A DNA stretch of 64,000 nucleotides, taken from an uncultured bacterium (GTDB lineage Bacteria > Planctomycetota > UBA1135 > GCA-002686595). The stretch is from NCBI GenBank assembly GCA_937905825.1, contig CALCXM010000039.1, positions 65,326 through 129,325 on the forward strand, given 5' to 3'. The notes under the pieces were generated by a model, which was given only the letters and a program-made list of their open reading frames with translations, was not told the DNA's origin and searched no databases. A program made the translations under genes and the position numbers. Shown here in pieces: positions 43,595-51,328 of this stretch. How positions within the stretch are numbered: the first letter of the stretch is position 1; each line of letters starts with the position of its first letter.

Positions 43595-45289
43595 CTAAGG
43601 GTCGAGCCCGCGGATCGCATCCGCCGTGCCCAGCAGGACCAGCATCACGATCGCCGCAATCGCGGACCAAATGTTGCCCCCCAAGCGGTGCCGCAGGTCG
43701 ACCCAGGCCATGTGCCTGAAGCCGGTCTCGCGTAGTTGGGATGGCGTGAGCATCTGGTCCGTTGGCCAGCGGAACAACTCCGCCGAAGGGTAGGGCTCCC
43801 CAGGCAGAGCCACTTGGTGGCGCAAGATTCGCCAATGGGCCCATGGGGCGGCGAACCCCCAATCCATCTGAATTGCCTGAAAGCGCGCCTCGGCGGCATT
43901 CGCGGGCAGCTCCCCGGGGGCGATCGGGAAACGCTCCTCCGCCGCTCGAACGGCCAGGTCGTGGTAGGTCATCGTGTCCACCAGGGCCCCCGGTATTTGG
44001 GTCACGAGCCCAAAGAAAAGCAGCACCCAGGCCGCCGGCCGAATCCGATGGTCCACGGTCGAACGCTGGAAGCCCTGGGAAGCCAGCACCCACAAGAGCG
44101 GCATGGCGGGCAAGACGTAGCGCGGTCCGTAGGTCCACGCGCCGTGCCAACCGACCATCAGGAGCACCGGCGCGATCACCGCGCAGGAGGTCAGCACCAG
44201 CACCAAGACAATCCCGGTCTCGCGCTCCTGATACGCACGCCGCAATCCGAAGCCGAGCAGCAACAAACCCGGCGCCATCCAAAGCAAGCCCTTGCCCGGC
44301 GAGATCAAGAGGCCAACGAGTGCGGCCCACGGGTCGCCCCCGAGCAGGCCGCCGGCAATGGCGACCCCGTAGCCGCTGTCGAAGGGGTTTCCGAAACGCC
44401 ACTGATTGGTGCCACACCAAAGCCCGAGGGCCAACAGCTGCGGCAACCAGAGCGCGACCAAGGAAGGCCACATGCGCGCGATGCGCGGCCCTCCATAGGA
44501 CGATCGCCTGAGTTGAACCAGCAGCCAGAGCAACGCGCAATCCAAAACCAAGGCGGCCGGGATCAGCGAGACGCGAGTCAAGCTCGCCATGGCCAAGGCC
44601 ACTCCAAAGATCGCGCAACGGCGCGTGCTCCATTGATCTCTTAATAGCAGCAACCCGTAGAAAGCCGCGCACAGAAAGAAGGCTCCCTGCACGTCCGAGA
44701 ACCAAGCGCGCGCCTGGGGCAAGGCGTAGGTGCAAAGGCCGTAGCCGATCCCCGCGAGAAAGGCCACGTTGCGTGCCACACCGAGCCTGCGTGCAATCAA
44801 GACCAGCACGCAAGCGGTGGCCGCACTCAAGAGTGGATTGCGCAGGCCGGTGATCAGGTGTTCGTAGTACTCACTGCGCCCGCTGCCAAAGCGCGTGTCC
44901 TGCGCATGGGCCGCTTCCGTACGCGGCGACATCCACGCCAGCACATGGCCGACCAGATAAAAGGGCAAGGCACTGATCGTATCCCCGATGCCGTACCAGG
45001 TGTAGTAGGGCGCATCCGCTCCATCCGTTCCTTGGCGCACGGCGAAGGTGCCGGGCTCCACGCTCTTCGCATGGGCAATCATCGACTCGGCTTCTGGCGT
45101 GCCCCCCACTCCGAGGCTTCCTTGGCGAACGAGCGAGCTCGTCACTTGAAAGCAAACCTCCCCGTCGACGCCCGGTGGCAAGCCGTTGAAGACCGACACG
45201 TACAGGGCGAACAGCAACAGGAAAACGCTGCGCGCCAGACGGGTGTCCGAGGCCTGAAGCGGAGAGTGATGGGACCAGGGTTTCAGCAA
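43595..45289 (-). CDS. Multi-pass membrane glycosyltransferase (GT-C / GT39-like)
   Basis: The 564-residue protein has about eleven hydrophobic segments beginning with SVFLLLFALYVSVFNG. The first loop contains GVDGEVCF, where GT-C enzymes carry their catalytic acidic residue after the first helix, then a conserved amphipathic part (YYTWYGIGDTISALPFYLVG). A soluble tail of about 100 residues faces the periplasm. Such enzymes use polyprenyl-phosphate sugars to glycosylate lipids or proteins outside the membrane. Nothing indicates the exact acceptor. The gene starts 18 bases after the sulfatase-like lipoprotein gene on the same strand, so both may be cotranscribed. Confidence 0.72.
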   Translation of the reverse strand: MLKPWSHHSPLQASDTRLARSVFLLLFALYVSVFNGLPPGVDGEVCFQVTSSLVRQGSLGVGGTPEAESMIAHAKSVEPGTFAVRQGTDGADAPYYTWYGIGDTISALPFYLVGHVLAWMSPRTEAAHAQDTRFGSGRSEYYEHLITGLRNPLLSAATACVLVLIARRLGVARNVAFLAGIGYGLCTYALPQARAWFSDVQGAFFLCAAFYGLLLLRDQWSTRRCAIFGVALAMASLTRVSLIPAALVLDCALLWLLVQLRRSSYGGPRIARMWPSLVALWLPQLLALGLWCGTNQWRFGNPFDSGYGVAIAGGLLGGDPWAALVGLLISPGKGLLWMAPGLLLLGFGLRRAYQERETGIVLVLVLTSCAVIAPVLLMVGWHGAWTYGPRYVLPAMPLLWVLASQGFQRSTVDHRIRPAAWVLLFFGLVTQIPGALVDTMTYHDLAVRAAEERFPIAPGELPANAAEARFQAIQMDWGFAAPWAHWRILRHQVALPGEPYPSAELFRWPTDQMLTPSQLRETGFRHMAWVDLRHRLGGNIWSAIAAIVMLVLLGTADAIRGLDP

Positions 45290-45307
45290 GGGAACGACTC
45301 CAGGGCG

Positions 45308-46666
45308 CTATTGGACAAGTCCGAGTTGTTGCAGACGATCCGCGGCGGAGGCTTGCATGGCGCGCATGACCTCCGGGAACTTCCCGCTGACCTCGTGCAG
45401 GCCCGTCGGGTCCGCTTGCAGATCGTAGAGCTTGTCGCCGTCATCCGAGTGCACCAAACGAAAGCGCTCGTCCCGCAAGCTGTGGTTCCCGCTGGAGCCA
45501 TCCACTGCAAGGGCGGGCCGCGCGGCAAAGTCGCGCTTCACGTAGGAGTCCGTGATCGCTAGCAAGCTCTGGGAACCCGGCGCGCCTTCGTCGACGCGGA
45601 ACCAATCTCGCAGGGTGGCCCCGAGGTCCGCAAGCTCCACCACTTCCCCGAAGATGCGTTCCCCGGTCAAGCTGTTCCTGTGGGAGAACAGAATCGGCAC
45701 GCGCAGGGCTTCCTCGCGCAAGCTGTTGCGGGCGGCAATCCCGCCGTGCCCTTCGCCCAAGCTGCAACCACTCACTCCAGCGAGCGCCACTAGAGTGTCG
45801 TCCCACAAGCCTTGCACTCCAAACTCGTGCTTGTAGAGAAAGAAGAACGAGTTGGTCAATTCGGTGGTGCGCACAAGTGCGCCGTCGTAGAGATCATTTA
45901 GGCGAGAGAGGTCTGCCGGACTCGGCCGGACCCCCGCCGCTTGCAAGCCCGCCACGAACGGCCCGGGATCTGGATGACTCTCACCCTCGGGCAACTGCAC
46001 CGAATGGCGGTCCGTGAAGGGCTGGCCATCGAAGGGTGCTTGGATGTCTGCCAGATGAATCCAGGTGAAGTGCTTGCCACCCTTCGGGATTTCCGCGGAG
46101 AGCCAAGCGACTGCGGCCCCCAGGGTTTCCTTGTCGGAAGCGTGGAAGCTCGCCGCTTGGAAGCCTTGGGCCAAGGCCGCGTCCGTGGAACCGGAGCTGT
46201 TGAAGGACCGCGACCCGACGAAGCAAGCCGTGACAAAGCCCGCTTCATGGAAGGCTTGCGCCAGGCTGCTCGCCCCTTGCGGAAAAGCCGCAGCCACCGA
46301 AGCTCGCCCACCGTCCACTGGAAAGGCACCGCCCATCAGGCTCGCCAAGGAGAGTTCCGGATCCGCGCTCGGTGCGTAGGCCCGCGCGAAGGCCACGCCG
46401 GAGAGCGCGATCGAGTCAATGTCCAAGACCGATGGCTGGTCCGGACGCAGCAGAGCTGTCGTGCGGCGCTCATGACCGAGCTGCGTGACGTGGTCCGTGC
46501 GTAAGTTCTCGACGGTGACCAAGAGCACATGCTGGGGCGGCTTTCCGGGACGCGGTCTTGGGCCGCAGCCAACGAGCAGGCAGCCGCTACCGATCAGCCA
46601 CAAGAGAATGTGTAGCATCCGGCGAGCACCGAGCGGCGAAAGGCGAGTCATTGATGGAGCGTCCAT
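45308..46666 (-). CDS. Sulfatase-fold lipoprotein lacking active-site residues
   Basis: The 452-residue protein has a lipobox (GCLLVGCGP) and overall resembles sulfatases, with HVLLVTVENLRTDH at the N-terminus and a C-terminal part with YDLQADPTGLHEVSG. But the key elements are gone. The metal-binding Asp-Asp is Glu-Asn in VENLR. The C/S-x-P-x-R segment that becomes formylglycine reads DPELSLASLMGG, lacking Cys, Pro and Arg. The later DHG...HG region reads GCSLGEGHGG. It is therefore unlikely to hydrolyse sulfate esters. It may serve as a binding or scaffold protein in the envelope. ATG codons at 46666 and 46651 are both possible starts. Confidence 0.78.
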   Translation of the reverse strand: MDAPSMTRLSPLGARRMLHILLWLIGSGCLLVGCGPRPRPGKPPQHVLLVTVENLRTDHVTQLGHERRTTALLRPDQPSVLDIDSIALSGVAFARAYAPSADPELSLASLMGGAFPVDGGRASVAAAFPQGASSLAQAFHEAGFVTACFVGSRSFNSSGSTDAALAQGFQAASFHASDKETLGAAVAWLSAEIPKGGKHFTWIHLADIQAPFDGQPFTDRHSVQLPEGESHPDPGPFVAGLQAAGVRPSPADLSRLNDLYDGALVRTTELTNSFFFLYKHEFGVQGLWDDTLVALAGVSGCSLGEGHGGIAARNSLREEALRVPILFSHRNSLTGERIFGEVVELADLGATLRDWFRVDEGAPGSQSLLAITDSYVKRDFAARPALAVDGSSGNHSLRDERFRLVHSDDGDKLYDLQADPTGLHEVSGKFPEVMRAMQASAADRLQQLGLVQ

Positions 46667-46847
46667 TGATGGGTTGCGCAGGGGGCTGCACAGCGGCAGA
46701 TTATTTCACGGAAGTCGGGCGCGGGATCCAAGGAACATGGGCGGACTCCTTGGAAATAGATCGAAGGACTCGCGCCCTGCTCACCGTTCTTCCTCTGCGA
46801 GCGGAAGCGCGAGTCCGAGCTGGGCCCGCTATCTGTGGCGCAGACTC

Positions 46848-47201
46848 CTAGCCGGAATTGGAGAGCCAGGCCCCGTAGGCGCGCTCTACCTCCGCCAGCT
46901 GCAATCCGATGATCTCGGGCACCTCGTAGGGATGATGCTTGCGGATCCAGTCCCCCAGGCTCGGCAACTTGGCCGCGGTCGTTTTCGCGAGCAACAACAC
47001 CTCTGAGCTGGACTCGATGGCCCCCTGCCAGCGGTAGGTGCTCTGCACCCCGGGGACCTGGCTAACGCAGGCGGCCAAGCGCTCTTGCACCAGCCCGTGG
47101 GCCAGACGCCCAGCGCATTCCGCGTCCGGCGTGCTGACAATCACCAGGCGAAATTCATCCCCCGCCACCAAAGCGGACTCTCCATCTTGCGCGTCGACCA
47201 T
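46848..47201 (-). CDS. cutA: CutA-type divalent cation tolerance protein
   Basis: The 117-residue protein matches CutA throughout: FRLVIVSTPDAECAGRLAHGLVQERLAACV, STYRWQGAIESSSEVLLLAKTT (each quoted only partly in practice: LAACV, YRWQG), and the HHPYEVPEI motif near the C-terminus. CutA forms very stable trimers and has been linked to copper tolerance, though its molecular role is unsettled. It is divergent from the proline dehydrogenase gene, whose start lies 24 bases away, so the two promoters overlap. Confidence 0.93.
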   Translation of the reverse strand: MVDAQDGESALVAGDEFRLVIVSTPDAECAGRLAHGLVQERLAACVSQVPGVQSTYRWQGAIESSSEVLLLAKTTAAKLPSLGDWIRKHHPYEVPEIIGLQLAEVERAYGAWLSNSG

Positions 47202-47224
47202 GGGCTCATAGTAGAATCCCCGCC

Positions 47225-48118
47225 ATGCTTCACAAGCTCCTCACCAGCGCCATGCCCTTGGTGCCCCGTTTCATCATGCGTCGCTTGGCGAACAAGTACA
47301 TCGCCGGCGAATCCCTCGACGAGGCCCTCGCCGAACTCAGGCGCCAAGCCGCCGCCGGCCACCCGGGGATCTTCGATATCCTCGGCGAAGGCTGTGACTC
47401 GGAGAGCCACGCCCGGGCAGCTGCCAAGGCTTATTGCGAAGGAGCCAGCGCCATCGCCGCCGCCGGCCTCGACACCTACATCTCGATCAAGCCCACCCAC
47501 ATGGGCTTGGACTCGGATGAGGGTTTGGCGCTCGAGCTCTACAGCAAGGTGGCGAAACATTGCGCCGAGCTCGGCCTGTTCATGCGCGTGGAGATGGAAG
47601 ACCATCCAACGACTGACGCGACCCTGCGCATTTTTGAAGAGCTGCGCAAGTCCTTCGAGCGCATCGGCATTGTCCTGCAGTCGCGCTTGTTCCGCACGCC
47701 AGAAGACATCGCGAAACTCGCACCAGGTCCATTGGACGTGCGTCTTGTGAAGGGCATCTATTTGGAGCCTGCCTCGATCGCGCACACGGAGTACGAGGAG
47801 ATTCGCAACGCCTACCTTGCGATGACCCGTCAACTGATGGAGCGCGGGAACGTCAAGCTGCGCTTCGCCACCCATGACTCCGGCATGGGGCGCGACCTGG
47901 CTAGCCTGGTGGCGGTGCACTCCGTCCCCAAGGACATGTACGAGTTCCAAGTCTTGCTCGGCGTTCAAGAGCCCCTTTGGAAAGAGTGGCAGGAAGAGGG
48001 ACACACCGTACGCGTCTACGTACCCTTCGGCCCCGAGTGGCGCGAGTACAGCCAACGCCGCCTCAGCCGGAACCCCGAGTTGCTGAAGGCTGTGATGCGC
48101 GACATGCTGCCGATCTAG
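47225..48118 (+). CDS. Proline dehydrogenase (FAD-dependent, monofunctional)
   Basis: The 297-residue protein is a short PRODH, comparable to the Thermus enzyme. It has the (beta-alpha)8 barrel motifs GLDTYISIKPTHMG, MRVEMEDHPTTD, VRLVKGIYLEP and FATHDSGMG, and ends in EFQVLLGV and VYVPFGPEWREYSQRRLSRNP. The RRxxEN-like RRLSRNP region binds the proline carboxylate. It oxidises proline to pyrroline-5-carboxylate with FAD. No P5C dehydrogenase gene is adjacent. It converges on the phosphoesterase gene with only 9 bases between stops. Confidence 0.92.
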   Translation: MLHKLLTSAMPLVPRFIMRRLANKYIAGESLDEALAELRRQAAAGHPGIFDILGEGCDSESHARAAAKAYCEGASAIAAAGLDTYISIKPTHMGLDSDEGLALELYSKVAKHCAELGLFMRVEMEDHPTTDATLRIFEELRKSFERIGIVLQSRLFRTPEDIAKLAPGPLDVRLVKGIYLEPASIAHTEYEEIRNAYLAMTRQLMERGNVKLRFATHDSGMGRDLASLVAVHSVPKDMYEFQVLLGVQEPLWKEWQEEGHTVRVYVPFGPEWREYSQRRLSRNPELLKAVMRDMLPI

Positions 48119-48127
48119 GAGCCTGCG

Positions 48128-48889
48128 CTACTTGCCCAGGGTCAAACGCTTGGCCAGGATCTCGGAGAGCTCGCCGGTTTCGCGGATCTTGCGTTGAGTG
48201 ATCGAGAAGTCGTAGGGCACCCGATGCCAGGTGACGGACTCGTCCTCGATGACCGCGTAGCAGGCGCGGTTGTCCCCGTCACGGGGTTGGCCAACGCTGC
48301 CCACGTTGATGAAGAACTTGCCCACCAAAGGGATCTTCATGGTGCAGCTTTCGTTGCCGTCCAAGCCGTGGAAGGACAGGCTTTCCGTGTGCATGCCCGG
48401 GTGATGGGTGTGGCCGCCGACGGCGACGCCCTCAAAACCCTCGAAGATCGCGGTCAGCTTTTCCGGATTCAGGAAGCCATCGGTCGACAGCACGTACTCG
48501 CGGATCGGATCTCGGGGGGAACCGTGAACGAAGTGAAAGCGGCCCTCGTCGTGGGAGATCTTGAGGTCCTGCAGCCAGCGCCAGCGCGCCTTTTTCTCAC
48601 TGCCGGAAAGCCAGTGGGGCTTCATGCGGCGGCGGGTGTAGTCGATCGCTCCGCGGGCGTGGGCGTTGAAGTCGCAGGCATCCTGGAAGAGCGCCTCATC
48701 GTGGTTGCCCATTAGGGTCACCTCGGCGTGCCCGCGCACCAAGTCCACGCAGAACTCGGGGTCCGGTCCGTAGCCGACGATGTCCCCCAGGCAGAAGATG
48801 CGTTCAACTCCTGACGCCGTAATGTGCTGGAAGACCGCTTCCAACGCTTCGCGGTTGGAGTGCAGGTCCGAGATGATAGCCACTTTCAT
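48128..48889 (-). CDS. Calcineurin-like metallophosphoesterase (YfcE/MJ0936-like)
   Basis: The 253-residue protein shows the complete motif set: ISDLHSNREAL at residues 7-17, GDIVGYGPDPEF, GNHDEA, FVHGSP and GGHTHHPG. This two-metal site hydrolyses phosphodiesters or phosphomonoesters. The pattern DLHSN and GYGPDP is that of small cytoplasmic enzymes of unknown natural substrate. Its start overlaps the nrnA stop by four bases (48886-48889), so it is translated together with NrnA, suggesting a shared role in nucleotide or nanoRNA turnover. Confidence 0.9.
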   Translation of the reverse strand: MKVAIISDLHSNREALEAVFQHITASGVERIFCLGDIVGYGPDPEFCVDLVRGHAEVTLMGNHDEALFQDACDFNAHARGAIDYTRRRMKPHWLSGSEKKARWRWLQDLKISHDEGRFHFVHGSPRDPIREYVLSTDGFLNPEKLTAIFEGFEGVAVGGHTHHPGMHTESLSFHGLDGNESCTMKIPLVGKFFINVGSVGQPRDGDNRACYAVIEDESVTWHRVPYDFSITQRKIRETGELSEILAKRLTLGK

Positions 48890-49908
48890 GCGGACCCTGC
48901 TCCCCCGTCAAATTGGGCCAACGCAGCGTCCACCAGTTGCTGTCGAACCAGGGCCAAGCCCCCGTCGATGGTCGCCCCGGAAGCCTTGCGATGTCCGCCA
49001 CCTCCGAACAGGGCAGCGAGTGCGTTCACATTGAAGTCCGTTTTGCTGCGTGCCGAAAGCTTGACCGAACCATTGGACAACTCGCGCAAGAAGAGCACGG
49101 CTTCGACTCGCGACACCGAGCGCAGGATGTCCAAGGCGTCGTCGGAGTTGGGGGCGGACGCGGCGCCGTTGTCTTCCCGGGGAGCACAGATCACGGCCAG
49201 ACGTCCGTCCGCGAAGTATTCTGTCGTGCCCAGAATCTCACTGATCTCGCCGGGATGGCTGCTGCGGTTGCGCTGATAGATGGAAGCGTAGAGCGTGCTC
49301 GGATCCACTCCGTACTCGAGCAGGTCTCCGGCCACGCGCAGGGTCTCGGCGTCGGTATTCGAGTACTTGAACCAACCGGTGTCGGTGACCAGCGAGGTGA
49401 ACACTCCCAAGGCGCCGCCGAGGTCCAGCTTGACCCCGAGTTCCTTCGCAATGCGGTACACCAAGAGCCCGGTGGCGGATGCGCTGACGTCCACGTAGCA
49501 CTCGTCCCACCAGTCTTCCCCATGGTGGATATGGTGATCGATCACGAGCTTCTTGCTGTTCGCCGCGGTAATCGCTGGAGCGAGATCGCCACAACGGGAG
49601 ATCTCAGAGCAATCCAAGAGCACCGAAACATCGTGTTGCGGCAAGGCACCCCCGCGCCAAGCGCCAAACTCATTGTGCTCCGCCAAGTAGTCGAACTGCG
49701 GCTCCGTGGGGTCGGGATTCATGATCCAAACTTCCTTCCCAAGTGCGCGCAAGACGCTCGCCAAGGCAGCTTGGGAGCCGAGCACATCTCCATCGGGACG
49801 CATGTGCCCGGACAGCACAAAACGCCGCCCCTCTCGAATCAGATCGAGGGCTGCTTGCTGGCTAGCTTGTGCTGTGGTGGATGAGTCGGTCATAGGTGCG
49901 CAGGCCAC
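48886..49908 (-). CDS. nrnA: DHH-DHHA1 phosphoesterase, NrnA type (nanoRNase / pAp phosphatase)
   Basis: The 340-residue protein has a DHH domain with GHMRPDGDVLGSQAAL, VLLDCSEISRCGD and VIDHHIHHG, and a DHHA1 domain ending in FGGGGHRKASGATI, where the GGGH signature binds the substrate. NrnA degrades 2- to 5-mer RNAs and dephosphorylates pAp. A second start at 49893 (MTDSSTT) is equally plausible. It is the upstream partner of the metallophosphoesterase. The catalytic Asp and His residues are all present. Confidence 0.92.
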   Translation of the reverse strand: MACAPMTDSSTTAQASQQAALDLIREGRRFVLSGHMRPDGDVLGSQAALASVLRALGKEVWIMNPDPTEPQFDYLAEHNEFGAWRGGALPQHDVSVLLDCSEISRCGDLAPAITAANSKKLVIDHHIHHGEDWWDECYVDVSASATGLLVYRIAKELGVKLDLGGALGVFTSLVTDTGWFKYSNTDAETLRVAGDLLEYGVDPSTLYASIYQRNRSSHPGEISEILGTTEYFADGRLAVICAPREDNGAASAPNSDDALDILRSVSRVEAVLFLRELSNGSVKLSARSKTDFNVNALAALFGGGGHRKASGATIDGGLALVRQQLVDAALAQFDGGAGSA

Positions 49909-50038
49909 TCGAGGGGGAGAATACTATGCGAGCTAGTGGGCAAAATAGCCACTGCATCGGCCACTTGCGGCGCTCACTGTACAAGGCTTCTACGGGGAGT
50001 TTCCCGCACGAATAGGAATTCATCGTCGATTGGGAGCC

Positions 50039-51259
50039 CTATTGCTTGGTCCAAACTTGGCGTCCTGCAATCCAGACTCCGAGGACTTCTGGTCGAGCTC
50101 CTGTGAGGGCTTCCAACACGTCCGCTTCGGATTCCATCCCCGCAGCGTCCACGGCGCTGAAGTCCGCCCATTTCCCAACGGCGAGGTCGCCTATTTCGTT
50201 GTGCAAAGAGAGAGCCCGCGCTCCCCCGCGCGTGGCCCATTCGAGCACCGTTGCGGGGTCCAACCCGGGATGTTGCGCGCGAAGCAGAGACATTTCGCGG
50301 CCCATGTCGAGGTCCCCGTTGCTGGCGAGGGAATCTGTCCCGAGGGCGACCGACAAGCCAAGCTCGGCCCACTTCTCGAGCTGCGCCTGGGGTCTATCGA
50401 AGTAAGCGTGGGTCCCGGGACAGTGAACGAGACCCACGCCGCAGCGCAGCAACTCTTCCAAGTCCCCCGGTTCGGGATGGTTGCCATGGACCAAGGTCAG
50501 GGGCAAATCGAGGATCCCCGCTCGCGCGAGTCGCTGCAGGCCGCTGCAGCTTGGGGAGCGTTTGAAGAACGGCGCGAAGGGGCCAACACCGCGCGAGAGC
50601 CAGTCGCGCTCCTCGGGGGTTTCGGCCCAGTGGATCGAGAGAGGCAGACGCCGGGCTCGGCACTCGCGGGCGCAAGCTTCGAGCAAGGCGTCGCTCACCG
50701 TGTGCGGTGCGTGGGGTGCAAGGCCGCCGGCTAGGTCCTCCAAAAATGGAAGGGCGAGGCGCCTGCGCTGCTCAGGCGTGCGCTCGCCGTCGTCCCCGTC
50801 GAGCAGCTCCCGGTAGAGCCGAGTGCGCAGGGGGAACTGTGCCAGGAAGGCTTCGCCGCAGCCGCTGGAGTTCACCTCCCCAAGCGCGGTGGTGCCCGTG
50901 GCCAGGGCGCGCTTGGCGCCCGACTCGACCTGAGCGGAGTAGTCCGCGATTCCCAACTGCGCCCGGCGCTTCAGCACACGTCCCACCCAAGGCACGAATT
51001 CCCCGGAGCCACTCTGCCCGAGATCGGGAAGCTCCAGATGCGCGTGGGCGTTCACATAACCGGGAACGATCACTACATCGCCGAGGTCGGTGACGTTCCC
51101 CTGAGTCTCCCCATTCTCCTTGGAGGCTCCGCTCACTCGCCCCTGCTGGCCAACGGCTAGCAACGCCCGCGGAGTGATCTCCTGGGCGTCCTGAACCAAC
51201 CAGCGGGAGTGAAAGTGCTCGATCAATGAATGAGGAACGAAAGAGCCGCGAGCCGACAA
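50039..51259 (-). CDS. Amidohydrolase-superfamily deaminase, possibly aminofutalosine deaminase-like
   Basis: The product of about 400 residues has the metal site of ATZ/TRZ-type deaminases: VNAHAHLELPDLG near residue 70, LSIHWAETPEE, LVHGNHPEPG and ALGTDSLASNGDL. The FVPWVGRVLKRR segment after HxH resembles the futalosine-pathway deaminases (MqnX) of menaquinone synthesis, but no other mqn gene is in the window, so the substrate is open. The ATG at 51259 lies inside a terminator hairpin. A TTG at 51226 gives the more natural N-terminus MIEHFHSRWLVQDA and may be the true start. Confidence 0.82.
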   Translation of the reverse strand: MSARGSFVPHSLIEHFHSRWLVQDAQEITPRALLAVGQQGRVSGASKENGETQGNVTDLGDVVIVPGYVNAHAHLELPDLGQSGSGEFVPWVGRVLKRRAQLGIADYSAQVESGAKRALATGTTALGEVNSSGCGEAFLAQFPLRTRLYRELLDGDDGERTPEQRRRLALPFLEDLAGGLAPHAPHTVSDALLEACARECRARRLPLSIHWAETPEERDWLSRGVGPFAPFFKRSPSCSGLQRLARAGILDLPLTLVHGNHPEPGDLEELLRCGVGLVHCPGTHAYFDRPQAQLEKWAELGLSVALGTDSLASNGDLDMGREMSLLRAQHPGLDPATVLEWATRGGARALSLHNEIGDLAVGKWADFSAVDAAGMESEADVLEALTGARPEVLGVWIAGRQVWTKQ

Positions 51260-51278
51260 GAGTGGCGGTTCGCGGCTG
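51245..51278 (-). terminator. Hairpin terminator after the 1132-residue lipoprotein gene
   Basis: AGCCGCGAGCCG (51245-51256) pairs with CGGTTCGCGGCT (51267-51278), 12 bp with one G-T wobble and a 10-base loop. It sits 50 bases after the stop at 51329 and overlaps the first codons proposed for the amidohydrolase. Confidence 0.65.
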
Positions 51279-51328
51279 CTTGTTTGATTGGACAGGCCTC
51301 GTGCCTTGCGGCGGCCTGCCCCGCCCGA

